A stretch of DNA of 64,000 nucleotides from Huiozyma naganishii CBS 8797. Taxonomy: Eukaryota > Ascomycota > Saccharomycetes > Saccharomycetales > Saccharomycetaceae. The notes beneath the pieces are model-generated. The model saw only the letters and a program-made list of their open reading frames with translations, was not told the origin of the DNA and did no database searches. The DNA lies in assembly GCF_000348985.1 (NCBI RefSeq), contig NC_035927.1, positions 706,552 to 770,551 on the forward strand, read 5' to 3'. This document shows positions 1 through 9,182 of this stretch, piece after piece; positions within the stretch are counted from its first letter, which is position 1, and every line of letters begins with the position of its first letter. Both the position numbers and the translations under genes were made by a program.

Positions 1-120
1 CAAGCACAACTGATAGAACTAGACAATTACGTATACGGCGTGAATAAGAATATCAGACCGTCCTTACACACTCTAAGCAAACACAACGTACTTTCGCTCT
101 TACATAATTACTGGGGGTAA
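1..120. repeat. Diverged dispersed repeat, inverted partner near 47.3-47.4 kb
   Basis: This stretch matches, in reverse complement and with many differences, the segment at about 47310-47430. Shared words include CAAGCAC, CACAACTGATA, TTACGTATACGGCG, ATCAGACCGTCC and TACACACTCTAA, in the same order. There is no open reading frame. The copy may continue beyond the window edge. Two decayed copies in opposite orientation, both next to other mobile-element fragments, suggest old solo LTR pieces; that family assignment is an inference. Confidence 0.6.
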
Positions 121-622
121 GAACAGTTCCGAATTCTTATTTACACCACAGTACTGTGTGTGTTTATCATAGAGTAGCTCCCCTATGTAACGAACCGGTT
201 AGTGTTTCAAACAGGAAAACCGGTGTATACACAAACTGTGTCCCAGGGGAACACGACTTAATATGTCGTCTCCTCATAGAAAGCGGATAATAAATTCGGG
301 TAGAGATATCCCCGGCCGATTTCGGAAGAACCGGAGACCAGTATCGGCCCCATACAACTTCTCACTTTGCATACACATACCCTCCAGACATCGAGCCAGA
401 AAGTGTTCAATTGTCTTGGAGTACATCTCGCAGGACACTCTCCAGGGCAATGTGTGTCGTCACTGTGAACCACACAAGGGGATACGGTAACTATCCTCTC
501 GGGGGCTGGGGCCCACCGACGTCACGGAGTCCTGTGGCGTACTACACGAAGGGTGTCTAATCTGCCTCGCAGCAATCGCACACCCAAGCCCCTCTTTCGC
601 AGCGGAGCGGAGCGGAGTCGAG

Positions 623-682
623 CGGAGAGGGGAAGGCAGCACATCACGTCATGTGCTGTCCTGTGCTGCCTTCCCCTCTCCG
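623..682. repeat. Perfect 21-bp inverted repeat (hairpin) upstream of adhesin 1
   Basis: The arms at 623-643 and 662-682 are perfectly complementary and separated by 18 bases. The inner part contains a second, smaller inverted repeat (AGCACA...TGTGCT) around TCACGTCA. The arms are GC-rich, so the folded stem would be stable as DNA cruciform or RNA. It lies about 290-350 bases before the adhesin start codon. Its role is unknown: it could be a transposon end, a replication or transcription barrier, or a regulator site. Confidence 0.8.
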
Positions 683-833
683 TTTCGGGCGCGGCTTTCC
701 CAAAACGGAGATCCGGAGGGGATAGTGTCCCCTTTGGGACAGAGAGGCGGCCCAAAGGGGGAAGAACCCGCTCGACAGAGAATTCCCGCAGAATGGAACA
801 CTCTTCGGGCGGCCTCCCCGAAGATCTCTGCAC

Positions 834-853
834 NNNNNNNNNNNNNNNNNNNN
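834..853. other. Assembly gap (20 N) at a TA/GT microsatellite
   Basis: Twenty undetermined bases are followed by an alternating TA run and then a GT run ending near 884. A hairpin-rich GC segment on one side and a microsatellite on the other explain why the assembly breaks here. The true length is unknown. Confidence 0.95.
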
Positions 854-970
854 TATATATATATAGGTGTGTGTGTGTGTGTGGATGTGTTTGCCGTTGT
901 AGGTGCTTGGACACTCCCTCACATTGTCCTTTTCTCGGAAGCAAGACTTCAGACATATAACAAGTTCGCC

Positions 971-2104
971 ATGTATAAACAACGGACTGCTGGACTTTTG
1001 TGGTTGTTTGCAGCACTGCTCCATGTGGCACTAGCGCTGGATATAACCTCCGATACCACCATCTCTGTGAGCACGACTTTCACGGAAGCCGTTGTAATTC
1101 ACCCCGGTGCAACGTTGACGTTGGATAATGGTGCGGATTTCATTTTCCAGGACGACTTGACCGTCAGCGGGACACTCGTTGCTAACCTTGCAGATCCCGC
1201 CGGTAGTTTGAGTCTCTCATCGGACCATTCCTTGAATGTTCTTACCTCGGGGGAAATGACAATCCAATCTGTTGGGAACATTAATTTGGAGGTGGACCAA
1301 TTCCATAATTCCGGTACCATCTATTTAACAGGGTTGGAGTCGGCAAGGACAGTTACACCGGTCACCATTTCAGGTTCATCGGTGTTCATCAACGATGGTA
1401 CAATCGATATAGGAAGTCAGGAAACTGAAAACACATTATTGGAGGTTCACATCGGGGATGGTTCTTCTTCAGTACCATTAGTGAACAACGGGAGAATCAC
1501 ATCGAACGGTGTGTCCTCTTTAGTCAATGGTGCTTCTGTCGATGGGACAACTGGGAAGAGGATTTGGCTAAGGACTCCTTGTACAGGAACTGGGTCCGTT
1601 GAAGTAACAAACGGCATTGTTATTATCAACCCTGGTCAAAATGGGGATATCACACTGAGGGATTCAGCATTGTATCTGTTCAACGGCGGGGAAACAAATA
1701 TCGGTGTTCACGGGCTAGATAGCACCCTGATCGCGTACGTGGACAAATCAGGTTCAGATTTGGACAGCTTGCAGGCCACGTTGGAAGGTAATACTATTCA
1801 ATTGGGGTTCCCGGGCCCAACAGGTCTAATTCAAGATCTGGACAATACAATAAGTGTATGTGACATTAAAAGGGAGCTCGTCAGTTACACCGTTTATCAG
1901 GATGCTGATCTCACTATACAATTGCCGGGCGTCACATTCAGGGGGACTTTTGACGCTGTGCCGGATCCAGTCACAACAACCAGCGTACACACTAATGGAC
2001 AGACCGTCATAGAGACCAGCTCATACTACACAACACCAGTGAATGGAACATGCATGATCGAAACCACAGTGCTTGCATCGACTGTACCAGTATCGAGCAG
2101 CAGT

Positions 2105-2161
<57 letters not shown>

Positions 2162-3019
2162 GTGAGCTCGAGTCACCACTCTTCCAGTTTAACCTCAAGC
2201 GTGTCCCTGTCCTCTCAAAGCTCGTTGATGAGTAGCGCAACAACATCTTCAAGCGTTCAATCCTCAGCTACTTCAACTTCCTCCTCTCCCTCGGTGGTTT
2301 CCTCAAGGGAGAGGTCTCGCTCTGAAAGCATCCCATCTTCAAGTGCATCTGGTACACAAACGACAAGCTCATCTGGTACACAAACAACAAGCACAACACT
2401 AGCTGGTAGCGGTAGTTTGCTGCCTTCAAAACATAGCTCCGGCTATGCCAACAGCACTACTCCAGAAACCTCGCCACATCCACCAACTACGACCAAAACG
2501 GAAACTGCAAGTAAAAAACCTACTGAAGGTCCTTCTACGTCAGTCAAGAGATCAAGGACAGTTAGTGGAGCACACACGGGGCAGGAGACTCATACCACTG
2601 TGACCACACATCAATATAATACAGTAACGTCTACCGTTGTTGTATGCGACTGTATAATGACAAAGTCTAATGGGGAGCATGTCTCCACCCACACGACGTT
2701 CCCAGTAGACGCTCCGCCAACAGGGATGTCCGGTGCATCGTATACTACTACAGTGGTGATCACGTCTCCCAAGAAAACCGCTAGAGAGAGTGGCCATATT
2801 GTGACAACCAGAACTGGGACCAAAACAAAAGGGGGTGATCAACAAGTGGACCCTACTGTTCTCTTGGAGACAAAGCCGACAGTCGAAGCAAGGACAAGTG
2901 CTGGAGTTTCGAATATTGGTTCCTCAACTGTTGGCATTTCGACGTACAAGGGGAGTGGGTCTAGTGTAAAACCCATGTTTGGATTCATAATGGCCATTTT
3001 GATGACCACTTTTTTGTGA
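971..3019 (+). CDS. Hyr1-type GPI-anchored cell-wall adhesin (adhesin 1)
   Basis: The protein has 682 residues from the ATG at 971; the open frame extends upstream through the gap only by non-ATG codons. It starts with a signal peptide (hydrophobic core at residues 9-22, ending ALA-LD). Residues about 25-350 are beta-helix-like and match the Hyphal_reg_CWP domain: repeated short turns such as GATLTLDNG, FINDGTIDIG and HNSGTIYLTG. A Ser/Thr stalk follows, including a pure serine run coded by AGC/AGT repeats at about 2094-2162. Near residues 545-600 lies a conserved module with VVVCDC and TTFPVD. The last 20 residues are hydrophobic after a small-residue stretch (GSGSS), as expected for GPI attachment. 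The likely role is surface adhesion after cross-linking to wall glucan. It is a close relative of the gene at 4985-8896. Confidence 0.9.
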
Positions 3020-3704
3020 ACTGAAACACAACTTTGAATTTGTTTGTTTGTATTAAACTCGTTGGTATTTTCAAGTTCGTAGATACCCAAGACATAGCAG
3101 CTTGTAAATACTGCTTTCTCTTTTTACTTCTTTCTTAATTATTGTTTCGTTTTGTCCTAGTCACAAGTCTTGAGAAACACATGCCTAATTTATATTTTTA
3201 CTTGTCAAAAGTGAAAAACAAGCTGTGCTTGAGGAAAAACCGTAGTTACCAACAGACACCCGTTTTTGTGACTTTGAAAAGAGTGTAATATTGACAGAAC
3301 CCAAACCCGTTTAACCCTTAGTGGATTGGTCTTCAGACAGCCGTCTAATCATCCAATCATTGGTAAGGAAGTGTATGGGGCCCGCACCTTACGCCCTTTT
3401 AGGATGTCAGTTTTATGTGATCTCGATGTGGTTATTTATACGCCAAAAATGGGGTCAACGCGGAAGTATGCGATGCTTACCTTTTCCCGGCGTTTTATGC
3501 GTTGACCGCCTCAACAGAAAGAGAAGTAAAAATAAAAAAATCATGGGTTTGGCTCCTTCATACAAACACCCTAAGTCCTTTGTTGTAATGACATATTCTG
3601 CCCCAGAGAGGGAACTTTTGGGAGATTCTGTAAGCAAGGACAGACATGAATAATGATTTTCTTCGAAGAGGCTATCCTAATGAACAAATGTGTTTCTTTG
3701 CAGT

Positions 3705-3950
3705 ACTTTCAACGTACCAATAGCATACGTCTACTGTTGTTGTATGCAACTGCACTATGACGACGTCTAATGGAGGGTATGTCTCTACCCATTCGACGTT
3801 CCCAACATATTCAGGGATATCTGGGATATCACTTTCTGTAAAGAGAGTAAACATTCCGTGACGGCCAGAGCTGGGACACTACTGAAGGAGGTAATCAAAA
3901 AGTGAGTTCGATTGTTAACATTTTCAAGTATGAGGAGAGCATATCTAACG
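3705..3950 (+). pseudogene. Relic of the C-terminal module of a third adhesin
   Basis: The DNA at 3726-3810 matches 2626-2705 of adhesin 1 almost base for base, around the codons for STVVVC.C, MT.SNG, VSTH.TFP. Matching words continue at 3861-3880 (GACGGCCAGAGCTGGGAC, compare 2803-2820) and at 3904-3945, corresponding to the end of the stalk and pre-GPI region. Internal deletions, frameshifts and the absence of an upstream N-terminal domain show a decayed fragment. It lies between two intact copies in the same orientation, so the locus was once a tandem array of at least three adhesins. Confidence 0.85.
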
Positions 3951-4888
3951 GGAAATCCACGAGCGAACATGCATAGTGGCCCTTTTGCTGCTTTCTTTTT
4001 CGGTGAGTCTCGAAACTGAGAGCGGAACCTCAAAAAAGCACGTGATTTTTATCTTATTATTTTGGGAAGAAAGGAGAGGGTGTGGCTAAACCTTAAGAGA
4101 TGTTTGCCAAATCCTTGCGACTGGTCCTCCGACTTCCCAGCCAACAAACATAAGAATTTTGGTGCAACCACTGTCTCCTACGCGTTTTAACGGGTCTCGG
4201 GCCAACCGATCTTGTTGGATATTGGAAATCCGGCTTTCGTACAATGTTACATTGCTTATCGTCATATAAAAGGTGAAAACAATTCATCGATAGTTTATGT
4301 AAATCGCCTATATAATGCGTATACGGGGGAGAGGCTTCCGACGTTCGGCACAGACCGTCTGCTGGAAGACCCTGCCACACCTCAAACATGCGTAGTACAG
4401 CATCATTCTTAGCTCCCAGCAGATCTCGATCTCAACTGCGGGAGAATTTGCAGATGGCCGCATTGGGAAGTGAATCGATCAGATTAGGAGAGGGTTTGTT
4501 GTTGAAAATTTTTTTATCTCAATACGGAAGCGCGTGCTGAGTGATTTTTTCGAGAGTTCTGTGTGTCAAGAGACGAAACGGAAGGCGAAATGGGAAGAGA
4601 ATGTCTCTGTTCCGTCCCGCCTTCTGCACACAGGGTTGCATTACGCTATCTTGCATTTTTTTGGTCCAAAACGGGCGCGATCGGGGAATCCTGTGAATAA
4701 GCGCAGGCATGGGACAACAGTTCCGTTCAACGACATTCTCCCAATGGGCAAATGTTTTCCGAAGCTTGCTGGTTGCTCTGCGGTTATGTTAGCGAGGAAT
4801 AGCGATTCGCGTGTTTCTCTTTTCGAAAATTTTTTTCAAAAATAGTAGATAACTAAGTTCCAGTATCTTTTCGAATCTTGCGGTCTTG

Positions 4889-4934
4889 GAAGAAGAAGAA
4901 GAAGAAGAAGAAGAAGAAGAAGAAGAAGAAGAAG

Positions 4935-4965
<31 letters not shown>

Positions 4966-4966
4966 G
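4889..4966 (+). repeat. GAA(16)-CAA/CAG(10) trinucleotide repeat in the 5' leader of adhesin 2
   Basis: Sixteen GAA triplets (4889-4936) run directly into nine CAA and one CAG (4937-4966), ending 18 bases before the adhesin ATG at 4985. The repeat is in frame with the adhesin and has no stop, so the frame is open upstream, but no ATG begins it. It is probably in the 5' untranslated leader or core promoter. Length changes there could alter expression. Confidence 0.9.
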
Positions 4967-4984
4967 AAAGTCAGACTAACGAAT

Positions 4985-7900
4985 ATGTACATTCGAAGGG
5001 TCAGATATTTGCTGTTTTTGTTTGTAGCATTGGCCAGAATTGGTACTGCTCTAGTGATTAGCACTGATACAACCCTGACTGGTAGTCAAACTTTCAGTGA
5101 TCCCGTTACAGTAGAGAAGGGAGCAACTTTGACATTGGAATCTGGCTCTCTATATTTGTTTAAGAGTGACTTGACTGTATACGGTTCTTTAAATATCGAC
5201 CTTAGTGACTCGCAAAATGGGCTTTCACTGTCGACTACTTCTTCCTTCATCAATACAGGAAATATCAGTATTCATGTTGTCGGAACCGTTCTCATGGACG
5301 TGAAGACTTTCCATAATTCTGGTACACTCTATCTAACAGGAACGGTTACAAATAGCAACACTTCACCCTTGACCATGGGAGGATCACAGAGCTTTATCAA
5401 CGACGGGATAATCGATATAGGTAGTCATGAAACAGAAAACACATCGATGGAAGTTCATTTGGGGGATGGTTCTACTTCAGTACCAATGGTGAACAACGGG
5501 AAAATCATAGTCAGTGGAATTTCGCCCTTGGTTAAAGGTTTGTCCGTCGACGGGACAGAGGGCAAGAAAATATGGTTTACGAGACCTATTGAAGGAACCG
5601 GGTCCGTGGATATAACAAACAGTACTCTTATCCTCAACCCAGGCCAATATTCCCCTGATCAAGATGTTACATTGCATGATTCTGCGATATTTTTATCCAG
5701 TTCTGGTGTTACCACTATAAGTGTTCACGGATTGAAAAACTCGGCGGTCGCCTACTCAGATAAAATGTTTGTAGATCCCACTACCATGTCAACTACTCTC
5801 GTAAACAATACGTTTTCTATCATTTTCTCAGATGCATCAGCACATATTATTGATCTAGACCATGCAATAACGGTATGTGATGAAAATAGTGGGCAAGTTA
5901 ACTACACTATTTACCAGGGTGGTTATCTTGTAGTGAACATGTTGGGCACAGTTTTCACTGGGGCTATTACATCTATACCAAAACCAAAATCTCAAACGAC
6001 CGTCCTTCCTGATGGTCACACTGTAAAAGAGACTAGCTCATACTACACGACACCAGTGGACGGGACATGCGTGATAAAAACTACAGTAAATACAACAACT
6101 CTGCCGCCATCGACTACCAGCAGAGTTATGTCATCAAGCAAGCACTCTTCCAGGTTGAGCTCAAGCGTACTATCATCTTCTCACAGCTCATTGTCAAGCA
6201 GCACAATGGGATCCTCAAGCAAGTTTCGCTCTTTACAGATATCCTCGAAGAGCAGGACAACGCTTTCGTCAAGTATATTCCTTTCTCGGTCAGACACGTC
6301 ATCGAGCGTGTCTGGGCAGGTATCCTTGTCCAGCGCTCCGGTTTCGTCTGGTTCCGCTGCGGTGTCCGGTGAGGAGAGATCAAGAAGCAAGACGGTGTCT
6401 TCTGCGAGTGCAAGCCAGAGCGCTGCCTCATCGAGGGGCTCGAAGTCAGCCACGTCATCGAGCGTGTCAAGACGGGTTTCCTCGTCCAGCGCTCCATCGA
6501 GCGTGTCTGGGCCGGTTTCCTCGTCCCGTGCTCCATCGAGCGTGTCTGGGCCGGTTTCCTCGTCCCGTGCTCCATCGAGCGTGTCTGGGCAGGTATCCTT
6601 GTCCAGCGCTCCGGTTTCGTCTGGTTCCGCTGCGGTGTCCGGTGAGGAGAGATCAAGAAGCAAGACGGTGTCTTCTGCGAGTGCAAGCCAGAGCGCTGCC
6701 TCATCGAGGGGCTCGAAGTCAGCCACGTCATCGAGCGTGTCTGTGCCGGTTTCCTCGTCCAGCGCTCCATCGAGCGTGTCTGGGCCGGTTTCCTCGTCCA
6801 GCGCTCCATCGAGCGTGTCTGGGCCGGTTTCCTCGTCCAGCGCTCCATCGAGCGTGTCTGGGCCGGTTTCCTCGTCCAGCGCTCCATCGAGCGTATCTGT
6901 GCCGGTATCCTTGTCCAGCGCTCCGGTTTCGTCTGGTTCCGCTGCGGTGTCCGGTGAGGAGAGATCAAGAAGCAAGACGGTGTCTTCTGCGAGTGCAAGC
7001 CAGAGCGCTGCCTCATCGAGGGGCTCGAAGTCAGCCACGTCATCGAGCGTGTCAAGACGGGTTCTTTCGTCGAGCGCTCCATCGAGCGTGTCTGTGCCGG
7101 TTTCCTCGTCCAGCGCTCCATCGAGCGTGTCTGGGCCGGTTTCCTCGTCCCGTGCTCCATCGAGCGTGTCTGGGCCGGTTTCCTCGTCCAGCGCTCCATC
7201 GAGCGTATCTGTGCCGGTATCCTTGTCCAGCGCTCCGGTTTCGTCTGGTTCCGCTGCGGTGTCCGGTGAGGAGAGATCAAGAAGCAAGACGGTGTCTTCT
7301 GCGAGTGCAAGCCAGAGCGCTGCCTCATCGAGGGGCTCGAAGTCAGCCACGTCATCGAGCGTGTCAAGACGGGTTCTTTCGTCCAGTGCTCCATCGAGCG
7401 TGTCTGGGCCGGTTTCCTCGTCCAGCGCTCCATCGAGCGTGTCTGGGCCGGTTTCCTCGTCCAGCGCTCCATCGAGCGTATCTGTGCCGGTATCCTTGTC
7501 CAGCGCTCCGGTTTCGTCTGGTTCCGCTGCGGTGTCCGGTGAGGAGAGATCAAGAAGCAAGACGGTGTCTTCTGCGAGTGCAAGCCAGAGCGCTGCCTCA
7601 TCGAGGGGCTCGAAGTCAGCCACGTCATCGAGCGTGTCAAGACGGGTTCTTTCGTCCAGCGCTCCATCGAGCGTGTCTGTGCCGGTTTCCTCGTCCAGCG
7701 CTCCATCGAGCGTATCTGTGCCGGTTTCCTTGTCCAGCGCTCCGGTTTCGTCTGGTTCCGCTGCGGTGTCCGGTGAGGAGAGATCAAGAAGCAAGACGGT
7801 GTCTTCTGCGAGTGCAAGCCAGAGCGATGTATCGTTTTACGGTACCCAATCAGCTTCCTTATCAATATCGTTAGAATCCGACAGCCAATCAGTTGATCAT

Positions 7901-8896
7901 CGTTCATCTATCACTGCTGTTGCACCTGGAGAGAGATCCAGAAAAGTCACTTTCTCATCATCGAAGGAAGCAGGGCGTGCGTCATCTTCGACCCATTCGA
8001 TCAGCTCCTCTCTTGCCGTCGTGTCTCCTGAGGAAAGATCAAGGACCAGGACTGAACCTGAGGCATCATCCGAAACATTCACTTCTAAATCTATTCCGGG
8101 TGCTGACACGTCAGGAACTTCCATTGTTGAATCCACAACCCTACCTGGCAGTCTGTCAACTTCACATGTCTCCCACGATACCCAAATAGCTACAGGTCCT
8201 GTCGTTACATCTACGTCATCAGCTCTGGTCAAATCTATAGATGCATCATTTCGTAAAAGGACTGTGTCTTCTTTCTCAGGAACTAGTGTTTCTACGCCTC
8301 CAATGCAAAGCCCTCGATACGGCAACAGTACGGTGCCAAGATCTTCGAGGAGCTATCCAGCTACAGTTCTAACCGGAGCTGGAAGCGAGACAGCTATCGT
8401 AAGATCCAAGACAACCACTAGACTATCTGAGTCATATACGAGACAAGTGCCACAGTCAACCGAGGGTCCACAGATAAGTACTGTGACCGCACATCAATAC
8501 ACTACAATCGAGTCTACCGTTGTTGTATGCGACTGTATAATGACGAAGTCTAATGGGGAGTACGTCTCTACCCATACGACATTCCCAGTAGACTCTCCGC
8601 CTACAGGGTTGTCCGGTGCATCGTATACTACTACAGTTGTAATCGCCACTCCTAAGAAGAGTGCTACAGGTGATGGGCGTACCAGTACCGTTCAGAATCC
8701 GGGTTCTGTGAATGCACAAACATCAAAGGAGATAGTTTCAAACACTAATGTTGCAGAACTTCCTGAAAGCACAACAACCTCAGCTAGGAGAATAACAACC
8801 CGCAATGTGCCCATTTATGAAGGTACAGGGTCAGTATTCCAGTCCAGAAATTCACTGGTAACCATGTTTGTCCTAATCATTTTAAGTGTTTTATAA
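4985..8896 (+). CDS. Large Hyr1-type GPI-anchored adhesin with higher-order repeats (adhesin 2)
   Basis: The protein has 1303 residues from the ATG at 4985, chosen because it begins the signal peptide (hydrophobic residues about 8-21); in-frame codons upstream are the GAA/CAA repeat. Residues about 22-350 form the Hyphal_reg_CWP beta-helix domain, clearly paralogous to adhesin 1 (for example SFINDGIIDIGSHETENTS). Residues about 435-955 are a serine-rich stalk built of 13-residue (39-bp) units of the type SSSSAPSSVSGPV, grouped into six higher-order blocks each opened by a GEERSRSKTVSS segment. Near residues 1160-1220 the conserved VVVCDC/TTFPVD module recurs. The C-terminus is hydrophobic (TMFVLIILSVL), fitting a GPI signal. 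It should be a covalently wall-bound adhesin; ligand unknown. Confidence 0.92.
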   Translation: MYIRRVRYLLFLFVALARIGTALVISTDTTLTGSQTFSDPVTVEKGATLTLESGSLYLFKSDLTVYGSLNIDLSDSQNGLSLSTTSSFINTGNISIHVVGTVLMDVKTFHNSGTLYLTGTVTNSNTSPLTMGGSQSFINDGIIDIGSHETENTSMEVHLGDGSTSVPMVNNGKIIVSGISPLVKGLSVDGTEGKKIWFTRPIEGTGSVDITNSTLILNPGQYSPDQDVTLHDSAIFLSSSGVTTISVHGLKNSAVAYSDKMFVDPTTMSTTLVNNTFSIIFSDASAHIIDLDHAITVCDENSGQVNYTIYQGGYLVVNMLGTVFTGAITSIPKPKSQTTVLPDGHTVKETSSYYTTPVDGTCVIKTTVNTTTLPPSTTSRVMSSSKHSSRLSSSVLSSSHSSLSSSTMGSSSKFRSLQISSKSRTTLSSSIFLSRSDTSSSVSGQVSLSSAPVSSGSAAVSGEERSRSKTVSSASASQSAASSRGSKSATSSSVSRRVSSSSAPSSVSGPVSSSRAPSSVSGPVSSSRAPSSVSGQVSLSSAPVSSGSAAVSGEERSRSKTVSSASASQSAASSRGSKSATSSSVSVPVSSSSAPSSVSGPVSSSSAPSSVSGPVSSSSAPSSVSGPVSSSSAPSSVSVPVSLSSAPVSSGSAAVSGEERSRSKTVSSASASQSAASSRGSKSATSSSVSRRVLSSSAPSSVSVPVSSSSAPSSVSGPVSSSRAPSSVSGPVSSSSAPSSVSVPVSLSSAPVSSGSAAVSGEERSRSKTVSSASASQSAASSRGSKSATSSSVSRRVLSSSAPSSVSGPVSSSSAPSSVSGPVSSSSAPSSVSVPVSLSSAPVSSGSAAVSGEERSRSKTVSSASASQSAASSRGSKSATSSSVSRRVLSSSAPSSVSVPVSSSSAPSSVSVPVSLSSAPVSSGSAAVSGEERSRSKTVSSASASQSDVSFYGTQSASLSISLESDSQSVDHRSSITAVAPGERSRKVTFSSSKEAGRASSSTHSISSSLAVVSPEERSRTRTEPEASSETFTSKSIPGADTSGTSIVESTTLPGSLSTSHVSHDTQIATGPVVTSTSSALVKSIDASFRKRTVSSFSGTSVSTPPMQSPRYGNSTVPRSSRSYPATVLTGAGSETAIVRSKTTTRLSESYTRQVPQSTEGPQISTVTAHQYTTIESTVVVCDCIMTKSNGEYVSTHTTFPVDSPPTGLSGASYTTTVVIATPKKSATGDGRTSTVQNPGSVNAQTSKEIVSNTNVAELPESTTTSARRITTRNVPIYEGTGSVFQSRNSLVTMFVLIILSVL
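6296..7830 (+). repeat. 39-bp minisatellite in six higher-order blocks inside adhesin 2
   Basis: The basic unit is 39 bp and encodes 13 residues. Variants differ mainly at G/V (GPV or VPV) and S/R (SSSSA or SSSRA). Blocks 1 to 5 each contain a unique-type opener (GSAAVSGEERSRSK...SATSSSVS) followed by three, five, four, three and two short units; block 6 is only an opener before the sequence diverges. Repeat units are nearly identical at DNA level, which indicates recent homogenisation by recombination. All lengths are multiples of three, so copy number can change without breaking the frame. Confidence 0.9.
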
Positions 8897-8990
8897 ATGA
8901 ACACTGAAGGATACCGCTTATATGCTCCTCATTTTTGTATATAAATGATATACCACTGTTTTTTTGTATACTATATAAGAAGAAAAGGCT
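8897..8990. terminator. 3' flank of adhesin 2
   Basis: AT-rich sequence after the stop codon contains TATATAA-like and T-rich words (around 8937-8985) that could direct 3'-end formation. No gene is visible. Confidence 0.35.
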
Positions 8991-9182
8991 TTAGCTTTCT
9001 AAGATGTTGATCAACGATGTTTTCCATAGTCTATATTGATAAGTGAGTAACTATGTGCTTGCTTTCTTCTATATTGTACATTAGTATACAAGACTAAGTG
9101 AGAGTGGAATCTTTTCTCTTTGTATACAGTTTTCCATCTCATTATCGTCTAGGATGATATACATCCAGATTATAATTTAACA
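8991..9182 (+). repeat. Dispersed repeat, copy 1 (probable LTR tail)
   Basis: This 192-bp segment is about 85% identical to 47050-47245. Long identical words include TTTTCCATAGTCTATATTG, GATAAGTGAGTAACTATG and GATATACATCCAGATTATAA. Both copies end in TTTAACA, an LTR-like terminus, and both lie just downstream of a protein gene. Similarity stops exactly where the retrotransposon coding sequence begins at 9183. It does not match the Ty1-like LTR at 12676-13026, so if it is an LTR fragment it belongs to another family. Confidence 0.8.

Larger units (their letters stand above)
121..970. other. Upstream region of the first adhesin; GC-rich with a gap
   Basis: No convincing gene lies here. Positions about 480-830 are clearly GC-richer than their surroundings and packed with inverted repeats: the 21-bp pair at 623-682, a CTTCGGG/CCCGAAG pair near 811-831, and GCGGA-type short tandem units at about 601-627. 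A run of 20 N (834-853) marks an assembly gap, followed directly by a TA then GT microsatellite (854-884). The TATATA run lies about 105 bases before the adhesin ATG and could serve as its TATA element. Confidence 0.6.
3020..4984. other. Inter-adhesin region with a relic of a third adhesin
   Basis: This 2-kb stretch holds no intact gene. Open frames of up to 110 codons begin at non-ATG codons and resemble no family I know. It contains the adhesin relic at about 3705-3950 and the GAA/CAA microsatellite at 4889-4966 just before adhesin 2. Confidence 0.7.

Noticed and set aside
653..970. N-terminal extension of adhesin 1 through the gap
   Set aside because: The frame starts at GTG, crosses 20 N and places 106 residues before a clear signal peptide. 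The ATG at 971 is the natural start.
3321..3653. 110-codon frame between the adhesins
   Set aside because: It begins with GTG and has no homology or structure that I recognise; it overlaps no conserved element.
6126..7907. Long antisense open frames (593 and 537 codons) and a 501-codon sense frame over the adhesin 2 repeat
   Set aside because: They are by-products of the stop-free 39-bp repeat, have no family features, and their ends coincide with the array. The adhesin frame has a signal peptide, fold and GPI end.
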